A DNA stretch of 64,000 nt from Apostichopus japonicus (lineage: Eukaryota; Echinodermata; Holothuroidea; Aspidochirotida; Stichopodidae), in NCBI RefSeq assembly GCF_037975245.1, contig NC_092583.1, positions 7,888,764-7,952,763 of the forward strand, written 5' to 3'. Numbering within the stretch: the first letter of the stretch is position 1; each line of letters opens with the position of its first letter. The position numbers and the translations under genes were made by a program. This document shows positions 1 through 12,972 of this stretch, in pieces. Below the pieces are notes generated by a model. That model had not been told where the DNA came from. It did not search any database and worked only from the letters and a program-made list of their open reading frames with translations.

Positions 1-191
1 AATATGCCTGATATGTTTGTTTCAATATGACGTGGATAATGTTTTCATATTTATTGCTTGATCTGCATTGATTAATCAGTACAATAATGTATTAATTATA
101 ATTATTTGTAGACATTTCTCCTTCCAATTTCTCGATACCGACTCTTTATCTCTTATTCGGATTCCACATTTGATCTATTATTGGTCTACAG

Positions 192-280
192 GTCGACATA
201 CTATTCGACAAAACCAATCATGAAACTGTACGCGTTCCTATGGATCACACTGACTGGCTGCTATGCAAGTGATTGCATAA
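192..280 (+). CDS. Leader exon: 5' UTR end plus signal peptide (coding part 220-280)
   Basis: An acceptor (tctacag) ends at 191, so this is probably not the first exon and a 5' UTR intron lies upstream. The ATG at 220 opens MKLYAFLWITLTGCYASDCI. This is a short, hydrophobic, signal-peptide-like stretch with small residues (Gly, Cys, Ala) suited to cleavage near residues 14-17. The exon ends with one base of the next codon (phase 1) at a GTACGT donor, the phase used by every downstream microexon. Joined to either the 2714 or the 6163 exon, the junction codon is AAG (Lys). An earlier donor (GTGATT after GCA A) would also leave phase 1. Confidence 0.68.
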
Positions 281-2051
281 GTACGTATTCACTTAATTCT
301 CTATATTAATCTCAATAATAATGATAATAATCAGCAGTTATTTTAACGACGCTTAAGCGACCACAACTGTGGGAGACACCCGCAGGGGTTTATGGATTAC
401 AACTTGCACGTTGTATGTATGTAATGTATGTAATGGTTACATAAATACCGTCTTTCTCACGTATGCTTGTTTAGTGTTGATTATTTCCGTTGCCAAGTTA
501 CAAGTCAGTGAAATGTCGATATATAAATGGTAAAAAGGTAAACGCTCCTTTGATATAACATGATATGGTGATCGTCCACTATACACTATACATACAATTT
601 TGTTCAAATCAGAATGCGAAGTCACATGTTAAAATATTGTGAGAAAGGAATCGTGTTAGGACATACAAAAAGGTGGAGAGAGACAGAGGGTGGGAGGTGG
701 AGAGAGGCAGAGACAGGCGGAACATGGAGGGATGGAAGTGAAAAGGGAGGGGTGGGGTGGGGTGGGGTTGGGAATGGTGGATGATGTTGTTCACTTTCAC
801 AAGGGTATGCCTTGCTAATATTCTCATCCTTTTAAATGGTTGTAAGAAGTAGGTAATTCATGGAGTTGCAGGCCACAGTTGGGTATATGACCACTTCATT
901 CTGGGGACACATCGATCGTCATACACTTAACAATCAAGGTTGAGGTTTAAGAACTAGGAGTAGTTCGCCACATTCTTTCTTACATGAATCTGACCTACTT
1001 TGATCTTTGATCTCTCCATTGATCATCTGGCTTTCGACGTGTTATTGTTATGTTATGTAAACGTTCATACTCCAATATCGTAGATGGGTTTAAGGGTTTC
1101 GGTCATTTTGGTGTACGTGTCATTACCAAATAGCTGTTTGTTTTATTAACGTTTCACGTCTAACTAATGGTTTTGTAACTATATTGTCATAATAACGTAT
1201 GCCCTACATCATATACTCTTGCTCACATCAAGTGTGAAGTCCATCGGTATTACTGTTTATCATTAAATCTAAAGTTTTTCGCCCCCACTGAGCTCAAATT
1301 GACTTTTGACCTGGTTTGATCATGTGACTTTTGGTTGACCTGATATCCTTCATGTGTTTTGGCAATTTGTTATTTCGGTATATGCGTACTGGCCGAACTG
1401 CTTATATTTAACCTTTGACGTATTGATGTCATTAATCACTGAGGCACTACATTCTATACACATTCACTCAACTATTATGTTTGAATTTACTACGTGGAAC
1501 ACTTGAGATCACCTAAACTTCTTTTGGGTTTGGATAACAAGAGAAACCTATGCAGCCATGATGGCTTGTGTGTGTGTGTGCGTGTTTGCGTGTATGTGTC
1601 TGTGACGCCCAGCTTGTCAAAAAAGATATCTCAAGATAGGAAGCATGAATACTGTTTACACTCAACATGATTATGCATCGTATTGAGAAAAGGCCTATGG
1701 TTTTTCGTGGTGGTCAAAGGTCACCTGAGGTCACCAGAAGACATTGTCAACACATTGTCTTAATTGAGGAAAATTGGATACTTTACATGCTAAGCATGTG
1801 AATGAGTTATGTGGAATAGAACTCAATTGTATTTGGTAGAGGTGTGTATTGCCATGTACAGGAGACTGACATGTGTGCATCATGCCATAGTGTAATTGTA
1901 TCAAAATAGTGGTTTAGGAAATTTATATTATAAGGGCTATTTCTGGTGAACAAGCACAACTCTTGTAGAATAAAGTCATCGAAACCTCAATGCATGTTGC
2001 ATTCCGGTTTTAAATTAATGCCTAAGCTGTAAACGATCTAACATTTTACAG

Positions 2052-2079
2052 GGTGCAAGGGTTGCGGCCATTTATCAAT
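2052..2079 (+). pseudogene. Possible frameshifted relative of the 30-nt Cys exon
   Basis: The acceptor attttacag precedes a 28-nt stretch that ends at a GTACGG donor. The stretch shares the core GTTGCGG with the exon at 6163-6192 and would read x-CKGCGHLS-. Because 28 is not a multiple of three, the donor is wrong, the exon has decayed, or another donor is used. Confidence 0.25.
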
Positions 2080-2713
2080 GTACGGAGGAAATACACACAA
2101 TGTGCTGATACATATCCACCAATTTTAAATGATAAACGTTATGATCCAAATCCTCTTTTTCTGAATTTAACTTGAGGGATTCAGCCATTTTGGTATGCGA
2201 ATAATTACAGCACTAAAATGTTGCCTTTATGGTTATTTGACCTATGACGTCATTTATCACGTAGGCGCTACATACTGTATCTTTCCACAGACCTAGCATG
2301 CGAATTTGAAGTAGTTTGATTTTTTTCGGAGGGGGGGGGGAGGGGCAGTGTCGTTACGCGAACTACTCCTTCACCATCCGTTAACTTCAAACACTTAGTA
2401 GTTGCCCGGTCATTGGATCTAGTGCCTACATAGGTTCAAAGGTCAGGGGTTAATTCGCATTACAAAAACATCATTTTGACAATTACGAGCATACCAACAT
2501 GGGAACATGGCTTACTATTGAAGCCCATGGATAGTATATCATGCAGCTGTTTTAAGTTGATATTAAAACTTTTTTTATAACTTAATATAGTTTTTTGTTT
2601 TTAGTATATTACAAATAATAACATGCATGATAGCATGAAAGAAGAAAATGAAATATTTGAAATGTGAACTGTTACATTTATTCTGTATTACTCTTTTGTC
2701 TTGATCCTAACAG

Positions 2714-2737
2714 AGTTCCCATTAAGCTGCCTAAAAA
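2714..2737 (+). CDS. Microexon 1 (24 nt)
   Basis: The exon is phase 1-1, between cctaacag and the donor GTGCGT, and reads x-FPLSCLK-. It pairs with microexon 5, which has the same length, a Phe at the same place, one Cys and the same GTGCGT donor. The two are probably paralogues from a block duplication. Confidence 0.55.
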
Positions 2738-3429
2738 GTGCGTATATTATCTTCAATGTTTTCATTCATGACATGAGTTTGGTAATTCACCTCACACCAC
2801 CCAAAGCCATGTTTAAAAAGAGAAGGGAAAAAAAGGTTCCTGCAAATAAATGAGAAGTGCCGTTCTTGTCAATGAATAGTTCACTCTTTCATTTTCTTCC
2901 CTTGCTAAATCTGTTTGTTGAGAAATCATGACAGTTAAAAGTACCATTTTCTTGAACAGTAGAAAAAAAATGTATTGAAAAAGTGCTGCTTTGGCCGTTT
3001 TTATTAAAAATATTCAAAAGTAGAATTTCTTGTAGAGATGTTTGAAAGATGTGCAATGCTCTTACACAGCGTATATGTACATATCCACTTTAATTGTTAA
3101 TTGTTTCCGCCGTATATATAGTAGTAATAACCTCCGAGTCGGTAACTATTATATTCGTTACATATCATCTAAATTTACCTACACCACAGCTATTTTTCCT
3201 TATTTGTATTCTTCACCCTAAATCGTATGAATTCACAATAATCAGCTTATCATTTCTTTACTTCAATTTAATTCCACAAGTATTTTTTGCATTGTGTTAA
3301 AATTAATGTTGTATATTTTATAATGAACAGTAGGTTTTGTTGAATTATATTAGCAATGTGATTGCATACTTGTATAGCGATGACTTCAAAACATTCCCTT
3401 TCCACTGTTATTTTTTCAACTGTCTACAG

Positions 3430-3447
3430 GTCCGCGGGAGGAATGCA
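3430..3447 (+). CDS. Microexon 2 (18 nt)
   Basis: The exon is phase 1-1, between tgtctacag and the donor GTATGT, and reads x-PREEC- (junction residue Ser after microexon 1). The paralogue is microexon 6 (x-PRSC-), which follows microexon 5 as this one follows microexon 1. Confidence 0.55.
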
Positions 3448-5424
3448 GTATGTTAACATCAATTGGTTGTATTTGTAGTCGCTTTCTTTGTTTGAAAAGT
3501 TACTTTAGGCAGATAGTTCATGTTGATAGGTTACAGTTCGTTAAAAAGCTCCATCGTCACTCCATATTGTATTTCTGTGCACTGTTTAATTAAAAATATG
3601 CCTCAAAAAATCACGATCATCAATTAAAGTGACTGGTCTACTAAGTCTAACAGATCATCAGCTCAGTTTCTCAGATGCAACACAAAGCTCAAAAGGAAAA
3701 CATAAGCTTTCAACTCAAATAACATGCCACCATTCACTTAAAACTTGTCGAAAGGGTACTATGTTGAATATTACTAGAGGGTGTATAATGTCAAAAGAAC
3801 ATATTTTCGTTGGGCTATTAGAATTTGTAAAACAATGGCTTCACTATCAAATTTTAGACATGCTCTTCCCGACGTCATTATCAATCTAGCCTTAAGAGAC
3901 CACAAGAGAATTAGAATTTGTGAAACTAAATATTGTGAAATATGCAACAGCTTGCGCCAAAAAATATTATCTCTTAACTTTTTCTTTTCTTTACTATAAC
4001 GTATGAAGATTTAAATTTTGCCTCAAGTAATCATACGTTAAGCGTGACTCAACCTATATGACATTGTCGTGTTGGAAAATATCGTGCCTTTAAACATACT
4101 GTAATCTGTTACACTAGTATACCAAATACCTACCAGTTCATTCAATATGAATTTAAAAGGTTTGCGAACCAATCAGAAGCTTTGCTTTAAAATTTAAACA
4201 CAAGATCGCTATTACCTAGAAGTAGCCAAAGAGTAATAACCAAATTGATTAATTCAGTCAGTCTGCTATTGGGAAATTCTGCAGAATGGAGCCGGGATTG
4301 ATGTGTAGTTCACATTTTATACTAAACAATACCTTGTGCTCTGTGTGTTTGGCGGGGTGTGGTGCAGGAGAAGCTATGGATATCGAATTCTAATATAAAT
4401 CTCGCACACTTAAACGTTGGAGGCTGCAATCAAATGGTTTACTTACCCCCCCCCCCCCTCCCTCTCCCAGATCCACCCCACCTTCCAATATATAATCTAA
4501 TATAATTTAGAAATGTTTCAAGCGAATACTATTTGTTATGGTTTTATGGTAATTTGTTTTCCTCTTGATTCGGACAGGCATCTACGAACTCTGTGACTTG
4601 AGTGCGTAAAGTCATTTTAATAATTTTATTATTAGTATAGCTATTTAAGTTTATCATTTGAAAGTAGACGGTTTGATGATTTGAAAACAAAAGAATATAA
4701 ATAACATTGCGAAATATTTTTTTTTTAAATTTCGCGTCTTGCATATAAATATTATCTTTTTCAATAATATATTTAGAAAGTGAATTTCCTTCCTGGATAA
4801 ACTGTTAACACATGTTCAAAGGTGGTGTAAAATAAAGATATTGAATCCTTGACAAATGTAATATGTGTATACATATTCTGTACGAGCGATAAACCAAATA
4901 AGTATTTAAATAAGCCCTTAGAAGTTACCTTAAAATACGATAAATTATAGTCCAAACATGTTTTGAAAATATGAGAGTGTATTATGTGCAACGCTATGTA
5001 CGTATACCAACTGGGCATGATAGGATGTATACTTTCGCGATGTGTACGTAATATTTAATAGGCACTACCTGTTCGTGTACACGCGAAAGTGTATTTGCTG
5101 AGGAAATGGGAGTGCTAACTTCAAGTCGCTCGTTTTGCCTTTTTGCCTGCACAACGTCAATAACCAAATTGATGCGTTCGAAGAAACGGTGCTTTTAGTG
5201 AGAACCTGGTGAATTTGAAAAACAGATTTCAACAAGAAGAAAACGTCGAATGGGGACAATTTTTCCACATGGTTAGAAATAGAAAATAAGAACTATGAGG
5301 ACAATGTATACACAATTTCAACCAGACAATACCTTTAAGTTTAATTGGTAAATCGTAATGTTGCGGTTTTTTTTCTTCTATCTCTCTCGGTGATTATCGC
5401 AGATCCCCGTTGGTGTAAAGGTAA

Positions 5425-6137
<713 letters not shown>

Positions 6138-6162
6138 CACCTGTTTAATTTGGTTCTTACAG

Positions 6163-6192
6163 AGTTGTATGAAAGTTGCGGAACATGCTCAG
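6163..6192 (+). CDS. Microexon 3 (30 nt, Cys-rich)
   Basis: The exon is phase 1-1, between ggttcttacag and GTAATC, and reads x-LYESCGTCS- with a CxxC pair. It starts only 26 bases after a 0.7-kb GAT-rich tract, so the branch point may lie at the edge of the microsatellite. Confidence 0.58.
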
Positions 6193-6591
6193 GTAATCAG
6201 ATTTTTCTTTAAATTGAACATTTAAGACGGCATCACACGAATTGAGTCGCAAATACTATTCTTGAACAGTTGTAATATTCACGTACACCCTTCATTCATT
6301 AACCCCGCATTGAACGAAGCAATATTTGTCATTGAAACCCTTGAACTTAACGTTGCAGTCATTCCACATGTTTTTTTATTTTTATTATTATACTTAAGTT
6401 GTGAAGTCCCTACCACGGGGCACCCTTTTACTCTGGTACCACGTTTACCATATATTTTTCTTAAAGTGTGAAGTCAATTAAATGTTTCCACTTCAAAGTT
6501 TAGCGTAATATTACTTATGGTAGCTCTAACAATAACGATAAAGCTATAACAATTTTGTTCTTTTTCATTGCGGCCTTCGTTACACCTCCAG

Positions 6592-6597
6592 GTTGTG
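6592..6597 (+). CDS. Microexon 4 (6 nt, GTTGTG)
   Basis: The flanks are acacctccag and GTATGT. In phase 1 it gives junction Gly plus Cys. Without repeat-unit support this is the weakest of the 6-nt calls, but length, phase and Cys content fit its neighbours. Confidence 0.45.
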
Positions 6598-7807
6598 GTA
6601 TGTTACTCATGATTATGTCTTTTATTTTTTCTATCCAATGGTGTTTTCATCCATTCCTACGATAGTACGACGACACTACAGCTACAAGTTCACTTTAAAA
6701 GTTACATCGATTGTAATGGAAATTGTCTTTGTGACATTACCAAACTACACTTTATATTAAATCAAAAACCTTACCACCTCCTACTCATAACAAAGAATGA
6801 ATTCAGAAATATCAATGTAATTTTTTTTCATTTCCTCATGAAGTTAGTATTTATTGTCGCTTTCAGGAATTCCAAATAATAAGAAACGAGAGGGCAATCG
6901 ATGGAGTTGCAGATTTCACCCTTCAATGACGGTTGTGATTGTTGGGTTTCTTCTGAATGCATCTGGTTGCTATCATTAGGCCAAATTGACCTTTCACCTC
7001 AACTGACCTTTGTTATCGAACCTAAACACTTAAATCTGTTATATTTTAATATTCGTTTCATCATTCTCTACATATCGTGTGGTTTGCTGCATTTTACATA
7101 TATGTTGACAAGCAGGAAATGGCTAAAAACAAATTTTTATGTGTCTTCATCTTTGACCTTTAGGCGTGTGACCTATGACGTCATCAATCACAAAAGCACG
7201 ATTTTACATGGTCAGGTAGCTACCCACCGAGATTGTACATGATTTGGCTTACGGTCTAGGCGGAGTTGACAACACATGTTTACTCACCCACACATACGCG
7301 CGCACCAACCCACCCACACACACTTCCACACATTAGTGTTGTGGGTGAAGTACAATATCTTTTCTCCCTATTCATTAAAAGTAGGGAGATCAAATAATAA
7401 GCAAATATTTTATTTCGTCTTGCAGCATTTCTTATTCATACCACATTCCATATAATTTAACATTTTGACAATGTCACTGTTGAGATTCCAAGCAATGATG
7501 CTAATAATGTCGATAGGAAAAAACAGCATGTTGAACTTTTAATTCAAAGGACCCATTATGTTGAAGAATTCCTGGATCTTTCACACGACTTAATGGTATT
7601 TCAGTTTGCTGGCTCTGTTTGTGATGTCACGTCTCAGCTGCGCAAAACACTGAAATACAGTTCTACGATCCTATTTATTTTCAATAGTTCATTATGTTGA
7701 GAAGAAACAGAAAATGGTCAAAACGGCGTAATAACTATATGGAATATTTGGAAAGTAAATTGGAATGGTTATTTTGCCATTCTTATATTTTCTTTTGTTC
7801 CAATTAG

Positions 7808-7831
7808 ATTTCCAACAACTCTGCGAAATAT
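7808..7831 (+). CDS. Microexon 5 (24 nt)
   Basis: The exon is phase 1-1, between ttccaattag and GTGCGT, and reads x-FQQLCEI-. It is the paralogue of microexon 1. Same-frame homology between the two exons and their flanks is the main support. Confidence 0.58.
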
Positions 7832-8105
7832 GTGCGTATTTTTAGTTAATAAAACAAGATCATATTAAATTGTGTGGGAATTCGAATATTGAATGATGGA
7901 TACTTAATGATATAATGCATTAACCTGTGTTTGGAAAGTTAACAGAATGCTTTAAAGCGCCCAGAAATGTCTTTTATCTTTGTTTTGAATACGTGTCATA
8001 TTAATTGTTTTAAATTATATTTCCGTCGCTGGTCTTTTATCAATGCACTGTGACGTCAAAATGACAGTTATAACGATGTCACTCTTCTTTTCGGCTTATC
8101 TACAG

Positions 8106-8120
8106 TTCCGAGATCGTGCA
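8106..8120 (+). CDS. Microexon 6 (15 nt)
   Basis: The exon is phase 1-1, between cttatctacag and a consensus GTAAGT donor, and reads x-PRSC-. It is the paralogue of microexon 2, one codon shorter. Confidence 0.58.
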
Positions 8121-8160
8121 GTAAGTTAACAAAGGTCACATGTTGGCTTTTATTTGACGT

Positions 8161-8410
8161 CATTTTGCCGCTAACTTAAGACTGTGTTCAAAGCATTGCA
8201 TATGAATTTGAAGCATTGTGTCCATGGCTTTGTAAAGGATTGTGTTAATGGCATTGTGCAGGATTATCTTCATAGCATTGCACAAGATTGCGAATGATGG
8301 TGAAGCACTGTTCTCATGGCATTGTCCAGGATTGTGTTTATGACATCGTGCAGGTATGTGCAGGCTTTTGCCGGCTTGTGCATAATTTGTGTTAATGGTA
8401 ATGAAAATAC
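8161..8410 (+). repeat. Degenerate ~38-bp minisatellite
   Basis: Imperfect repeats of a motif like cattgtgcaggattgtgtt recur across the intron after microexon 6. No coding signal is visible. Confidence 0.6.
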
Positions 8411-8994
8411 GGAGTGGCTAATTGTGTTAGCTGTAGTCATAACGGTATCTGTTTGATATCAAATGTTAACAACTTGATCAAGAAAATTGTTATAAAATTA
8501 GAGACACTCTTAACCAACTTTCAAAATAGTGAAAAAAGGTATATACTACAATTCAGCGAATGTAATAATCTGCTGAAAGCTTGCACAAGGTCTTTAAATG
8601 AATCACGCACACGAAGCTGAGCGGCAGTCGCATAGAACCTCGACTTATTCACTTATTCAGACCAAGAAGGGTTCCTCTCATCGTATATGACACTAAAGGT
8701 ATATTGTAATACAAAGTTGTCAGTTTAAAGTCAGAGTAGGAAGAATGTAGGTAACCTCAGTCGTCTCTGATGTAAGACACATACGGTAAATAGGAAAGGA
8801 AAAGTGCACCTACTCGGTAATGTTCTAACGTATCGTAATGTTTTTTTTTTCGCTAAATAAATAGCCTCTTGTTTCTGCTTGTATTTGTAAAAGTATACTC
8901 TTCAATCTGTTGTGTAGTTTAAACGAGAAAATTATTGTAACATAAAGAAATAAACACTTCAATAACTTGAATTTACGGAAACATTTCTCTATAG

Positions 8995-9003
8995 GGATGA
9001 CCG
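8995..9003 (+). CDS. Microexon 7 (9 nt, GGATGACCG)
   Basis: This is the first exon of the cassette array. The flanks are atttctctatag and GTAAGACATTTAATTTGA, the signature of the 9-nt cassette class. In phase 1 it reads junction Arg, Met, Thr. Phase 0 would give a stop. Confidence 0.68.
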
Positions 9004-9391
9004 GTAAGACATTTAATTTGACGACTTATTACAATATAATCAATTATTAAGAAGTGAATACGTTTATAACCATTCACATGAAGTGACGATCCCGTCGATG
9101 TGTTAAACGATATGTGAGAGTAGACCGTAAATCAGGTTCCAAACGATAATGAATACACCTGTGATGAAGGTTATCACCTATCTGTATTGATTCACTACGA
9201 CGGGGGTAATGAACCAACGTCAGTTAATGCCTTGTATTTAATGAACAGTCGATTATTCTGGATGTATTCATTAAATTACCTTGCTCTTGGATGTTGAGTA
9301 CGTAAACAAGAAAGCTATTGAAACGTATGGAAATGTACTCTTCAGTAACCTCAATTCGCCTTTATATTTTCTTCTGTTGTTTTCTCTATAG

Positions 9392-9400
9392 AAGACGATG
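9392..9400 (+). CDS. Microexon 8 (9 nt, AAGACGATG)
   Basis: The flanks are gttttctctatag and GTAAGATATC, in a cassette homologous to that of microexon 7. In phase 1 it reads Glu, Asp, Asp. Confidence 0.7.
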
Positions 9401-10380
9401 GTAAGATATCTTAATTTGACGACTTATAGTAAATAATCAAAATAATTAGAAGTGAATACGTTTATAGACATTCACATGAAGTGAAGAACCATTCGATGAA
9501 GGAAATGCTGCCAAAATGATATTACCAACTAAGTCACTATACAGACAAACAGCGCATGGAAACGTTTTTATGTTTTTGAAAGTGTATAAAATGTGAATTT
9601 GTTTACAACATTTTAACAAAGCTTGTTAGCCAATTGCAAAATAGTGAGTTAAAGGTATACTTCAGTTCAGTGAATAAGCACATTTAATATTCTGATAAAA
9701 TAAGGCTTAAGTTTTTGGGATCGTAGTACCATAAATTGCTGGAAAAGGTATTGTGTAAATAAAACGTTAATAGTGTTATGTTGTATACTCATGATCCAGA
9801 GTTACAACTGGACTCCCCCAGACGGTAACGGGTGTGAACAGGAGAAAATGAATTTCACTTCAAAGTTATATAACTGAATAAGAATGTTCGAAAGTGGTTA
9901 AGTTACGTTCGGAATAAACAGGCGAAATTCCCTTTCCACTCCTTAATTTTTATTTTTGAATAAGGATTGGATTTTACACCTTCCGGTTATCAAATTCAAC
10001 TATTACCATATATACAAATTAGTAAATGACTGAGAAATTGACCTTCGGAAATGACAAGTTTTACCTAATTATATATAAGCTAGGTGTGAGGTCATGAAAA
10101 GTCGTGCATATTCTACAAGAAAGAAAGCACTTTTCACACCACTGGGGACTGACTGTTAAGGTCTCCTATCTGTGAGGATTCCCGACGACGGATTAATATA
10201 TCACTGCCACTTAATGCATTTCACTAAAAGAACAGTCAATTTTTCTGGCTGTAATCATACCATTATACTCTGCTCTCGCATGTTGAGTACTTTAACAATA
10301 GACTTGTACCATTACAGTATATACCTCAGTATCGTTAAATTTACTATAATATATTGGCTTCTTTTTCCTCTCTAATGCAG

Positions 10381-10386
10381 TGCGAG
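10381..10386 (+). CDS. Microexon 9 (6 nt, TGCGAG)
   Basis: First of the tandem ~541-bp cassettes. The flanks are cctctctaatgcag and GTAAAATAT. In phase 1 it reads Val, Arg. The hexamer is identical to that of microexon 13. Confidence 0.68.
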
Positions 10387-10907
10387 GTAAAATATATATT
10401 TATTAAAGTTGCATAGTAAAGAAGTAATATGTCTAAAGATATTAACATGAAGGGAAGACCCGGTCTATGAAATAATTGCTGCCAAAATCGAATTGTTCAA
10501 CTATTTCAATGTTCAGACAAGGCGTGGTAATGTTTTCATGAGATAATCCGATGTAGGAGTTGTGAACATATATACCAAATTTAAACAAATCTTCTTGGCG
10601 AACTAGCAAAATAATGATTAAAACCCATATTAAAGTTCAGCGTGTAATGGAATATTATAATCTGATATAATCTGCTATAAAAAATCTCCTTTCGCTAGAG
10701 GTTTCACGACGACGGGGTTAATATATCTACGCCACTTAATGCTTTTCACTAAATGAACAGTCAATTGTTCTGGCTTTAATCATAACATTATACTCTGCTC
10801 TCGCATGTTGATTCCTTTAACAATAGACGTGCACCATTAAGAAATATATACCTCAGTATCGTTAATTAACTATAATATTTTGGCTTCTATTGTCCTCTTT
10901 ATTGCAG

Positions 10908-10913
10908 CTTATG
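10908..10913 (+). CDS. Microexon 10 (6 nt, CTTATG)
   Basis: The flanks are ctttattgcag and GTAAGATAT. In phase 1 it reads Ala, Tyr. The whole cassette is nearly identical to the next one, 541 bp on. Confidence 0.72.
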
Positions 10914-11448
10914 GTAAGATATATGTATTAAAGTTGCATAGTAAAAATGACAATATTAAGAAGTAATATGTCTAACGATATTAACATGAAGGGAAGACCT
11001 GGTCGATGAAATAATTGCTGCTAAAATCGAATTGTTCAACTCTAGGTCAATGTTCAGACAAGGCGTGGTAATGTTTTCATGAGATAATCCGATGTAGGAG
11101 TTGTGAACATATATACCAAATTTAAACAAATCTTCTTGGCGAACTAGCAAAATAATGATTAAAACCCATATTAAAGTTCAGCGTGTAATGGAATATTATA
11201 ATCTGATATAATCTGCTATAAAAAATCTCCTTTCGCTAGAGGTTTCACGACGACGGGGTTAATATATCTACGCCACTTAATGCTTTTCACTAAATGAACA
11301 GTCAATTGTTCTGGCTTTAATCATAACATTATACTCTGCTCTCGCATGTTGATTCCTTTAACAATAGACGTGCACCATTAAGAAATATATACCTCAGTAT
11401 CGTTAATTAACTATAATATTTTGGCTTCTATTGTCCTCTTTATTGCAG

Positions 11449-11454
11449 CTTATG
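11449..11454 (+). CDS. Microexon 11 (6 nt, CTTATG)
   Basis: An exact hexamer copy of microexon 10 at a 541-bp spacing, with the same splice-site context. In phase 1 it reads Ala, Tyr. Confidence 0.72.
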
Positions 11455-11989
11455 GTAAGATATATTTATTAAAGTTGTATAGTAAAAATGACAATATTAA
11501 GAAGTAATATGTCTAACGATATTAACATGAAGGGAAGACCTGGTCGATGAAATAATTGCTGCCAAAATCGAATTGTTCAACTCTAGGTCAATGTTCAGAC
11601 AAGGCGTGGTAATGTTTTCATGAGATAATCCGATGTAGGAGTTGTGAACATATATACCAAATTTAAACAAATCTTCTTGGCGAACTAGCAAAATAATGAT
11701 TAAAACCCATATTAAAGTTCAGCGTGTAATGGAATATTATAATCTGATATAATCTGCTATAAAAAATCTCCTTTCGCTAGAGGTTTCACGACGACGGGGT
11801 TAATATATCTACGCCACTTAATGCTTTTCACTAAATGAACAGTCAATTGTTCTGGCTTTAATCATAACATTATACTCTGCTCTCGCATGTTGATTCCTTT
11901 AACAATAGACGTGCACCATTAAGAAATATGTACCTCAGTATCGTTAATTAACTATAATATTTTGGCTTCTATTGTTCACTCTATTGCAG

Positions 11990-11995
11990 TCTCTG
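11990..11995 (+). CDS. Microexon 12 (6 nt, TCTCTG)
   Basis: Same cassette, 541 bp on. Three of six exon bases differ from microexon 11 while the surrounding intron is almost unchanged. The flanks are ctctattgcag and GTAAGATAT. In phase 1 it reads Val, Ser. Confidence 0.72.
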
Positions 11996-12529
11996 GTAAG
12001 ATATCTTAATTAAAGTTGTATAGAAAAAATGACAATATTAAGAAGAAATATGTCTAAAGATATTAACATGAAGTGAAGACCCGGTCGATGAAATAATTGC
12101 TGCCAAAATCGAATTGTTCAACTCTAGGTCAATGTACAGACAAGGCGTGGTTATGTTTCCATGAGATAATCCGATATATGAGTTGTGAACTAATATACCA
12201 ACTTTAAACAAATCTTCTTGGCGAACTAGCAAAACAATGATTAAAACCCATATTACAGTTCAGCGCATAATGAAATATTATAAACTGATAAAATCTGCTA
12301 TAATAATCTCCTTTCCCTAGAGGATTCACGACGACTGTGTTAATATATCAACGCCACTTAATGCTTTTCACTAAATGAACAGTCAATTGTTCTGGCTTTA
12401 ACTATAACATTATACTCTGCTCTCGCATGTTGAGTTCTTTAACAATATACGTGCACCATTAAGAAATATATACCTCAGTATCGTTAATTAACTATAACAT
12501 TTTGGTTTCTATTGTCCTCTCTAATGCAG

Positions 12530-12535
12530 TGCGAG
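12530..12535 (+). CDS. Microexon 13 (6 nt, TGCGAG)
   Basis: Same cassette, 540 bp on, with the acceptor ctctctaatgcag and GTAAGATAT. In phase 1 it reads Val, Arg. Four bases differ from microexon 12. Confidence 0.72.
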
Positions 12536-12966
12536 GTAAGATATCGTAATTAAAGGTGTATAGAAAAAATGAAAATATTAAAAAGTAATATGTCTAAAGA
12601 TATTAACATGTAGGGAAGACCCGGTCGATGAAATAATTGCTGCCAAAAATCTTCTTGGCGAACTTGCAAAATAATGATTAAAACCACCATTACAGTTCAG
12701 CGCATAATGAAATATTATAATCTGATATAATCTGCTATAATAATCTCCTTTCGCTAGAGGTTTCACGACGACGGGGTTAATATATCTACGCCACTTAATG
12801 CTTTTCACTAAATGAACAGTCAATTGTTCTAGCTTTAATCATAACATTATACTCTGATCTCGCATGTTGATTCCTTTAACAATAGACGTGCACCATTAAG
12901 AAATATATACCTCAGTATCGTTAATTAACTATAATATTTTGGCTTCTATTGTCCTCTCTAATGCAG

Positions 12967-12972
12967 TGCTAG
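12967..12972 (+). CDS. Microexon 14 (6 nt, TGCTAG)
   Basis: This cassette is shortened to 437 bp by an internal deletion. In phase 1 it reads Val, Leu. In phase 0 it would be a TAG stop, which supports phase 1. Confidence 0.7.
   Translation, partial: C

Larger units (their letters stand above)
1280..3450 (+). repeat. Intron block duplicated at 6950-8120
   Basis: The segment around 1290-1455 (caaattgactttt, ttaacctttgacg, gatgtcattaatcac) recurs in diverged form at 2190-2275 and 6977-7205. The 24-nt plus 15/18-nt exon pair follows in both large blocks. This points to block duplication in the front part of the gene. Confidence 0.5.

Noticed and set aside
10956-12232. Three repeated 64-residue minus-strand frames at 541-bp spacing
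   Set aside because: They recur only because the intron cassette is duplicated; there is no start context, and the third copy shows no sign of coding constraint.
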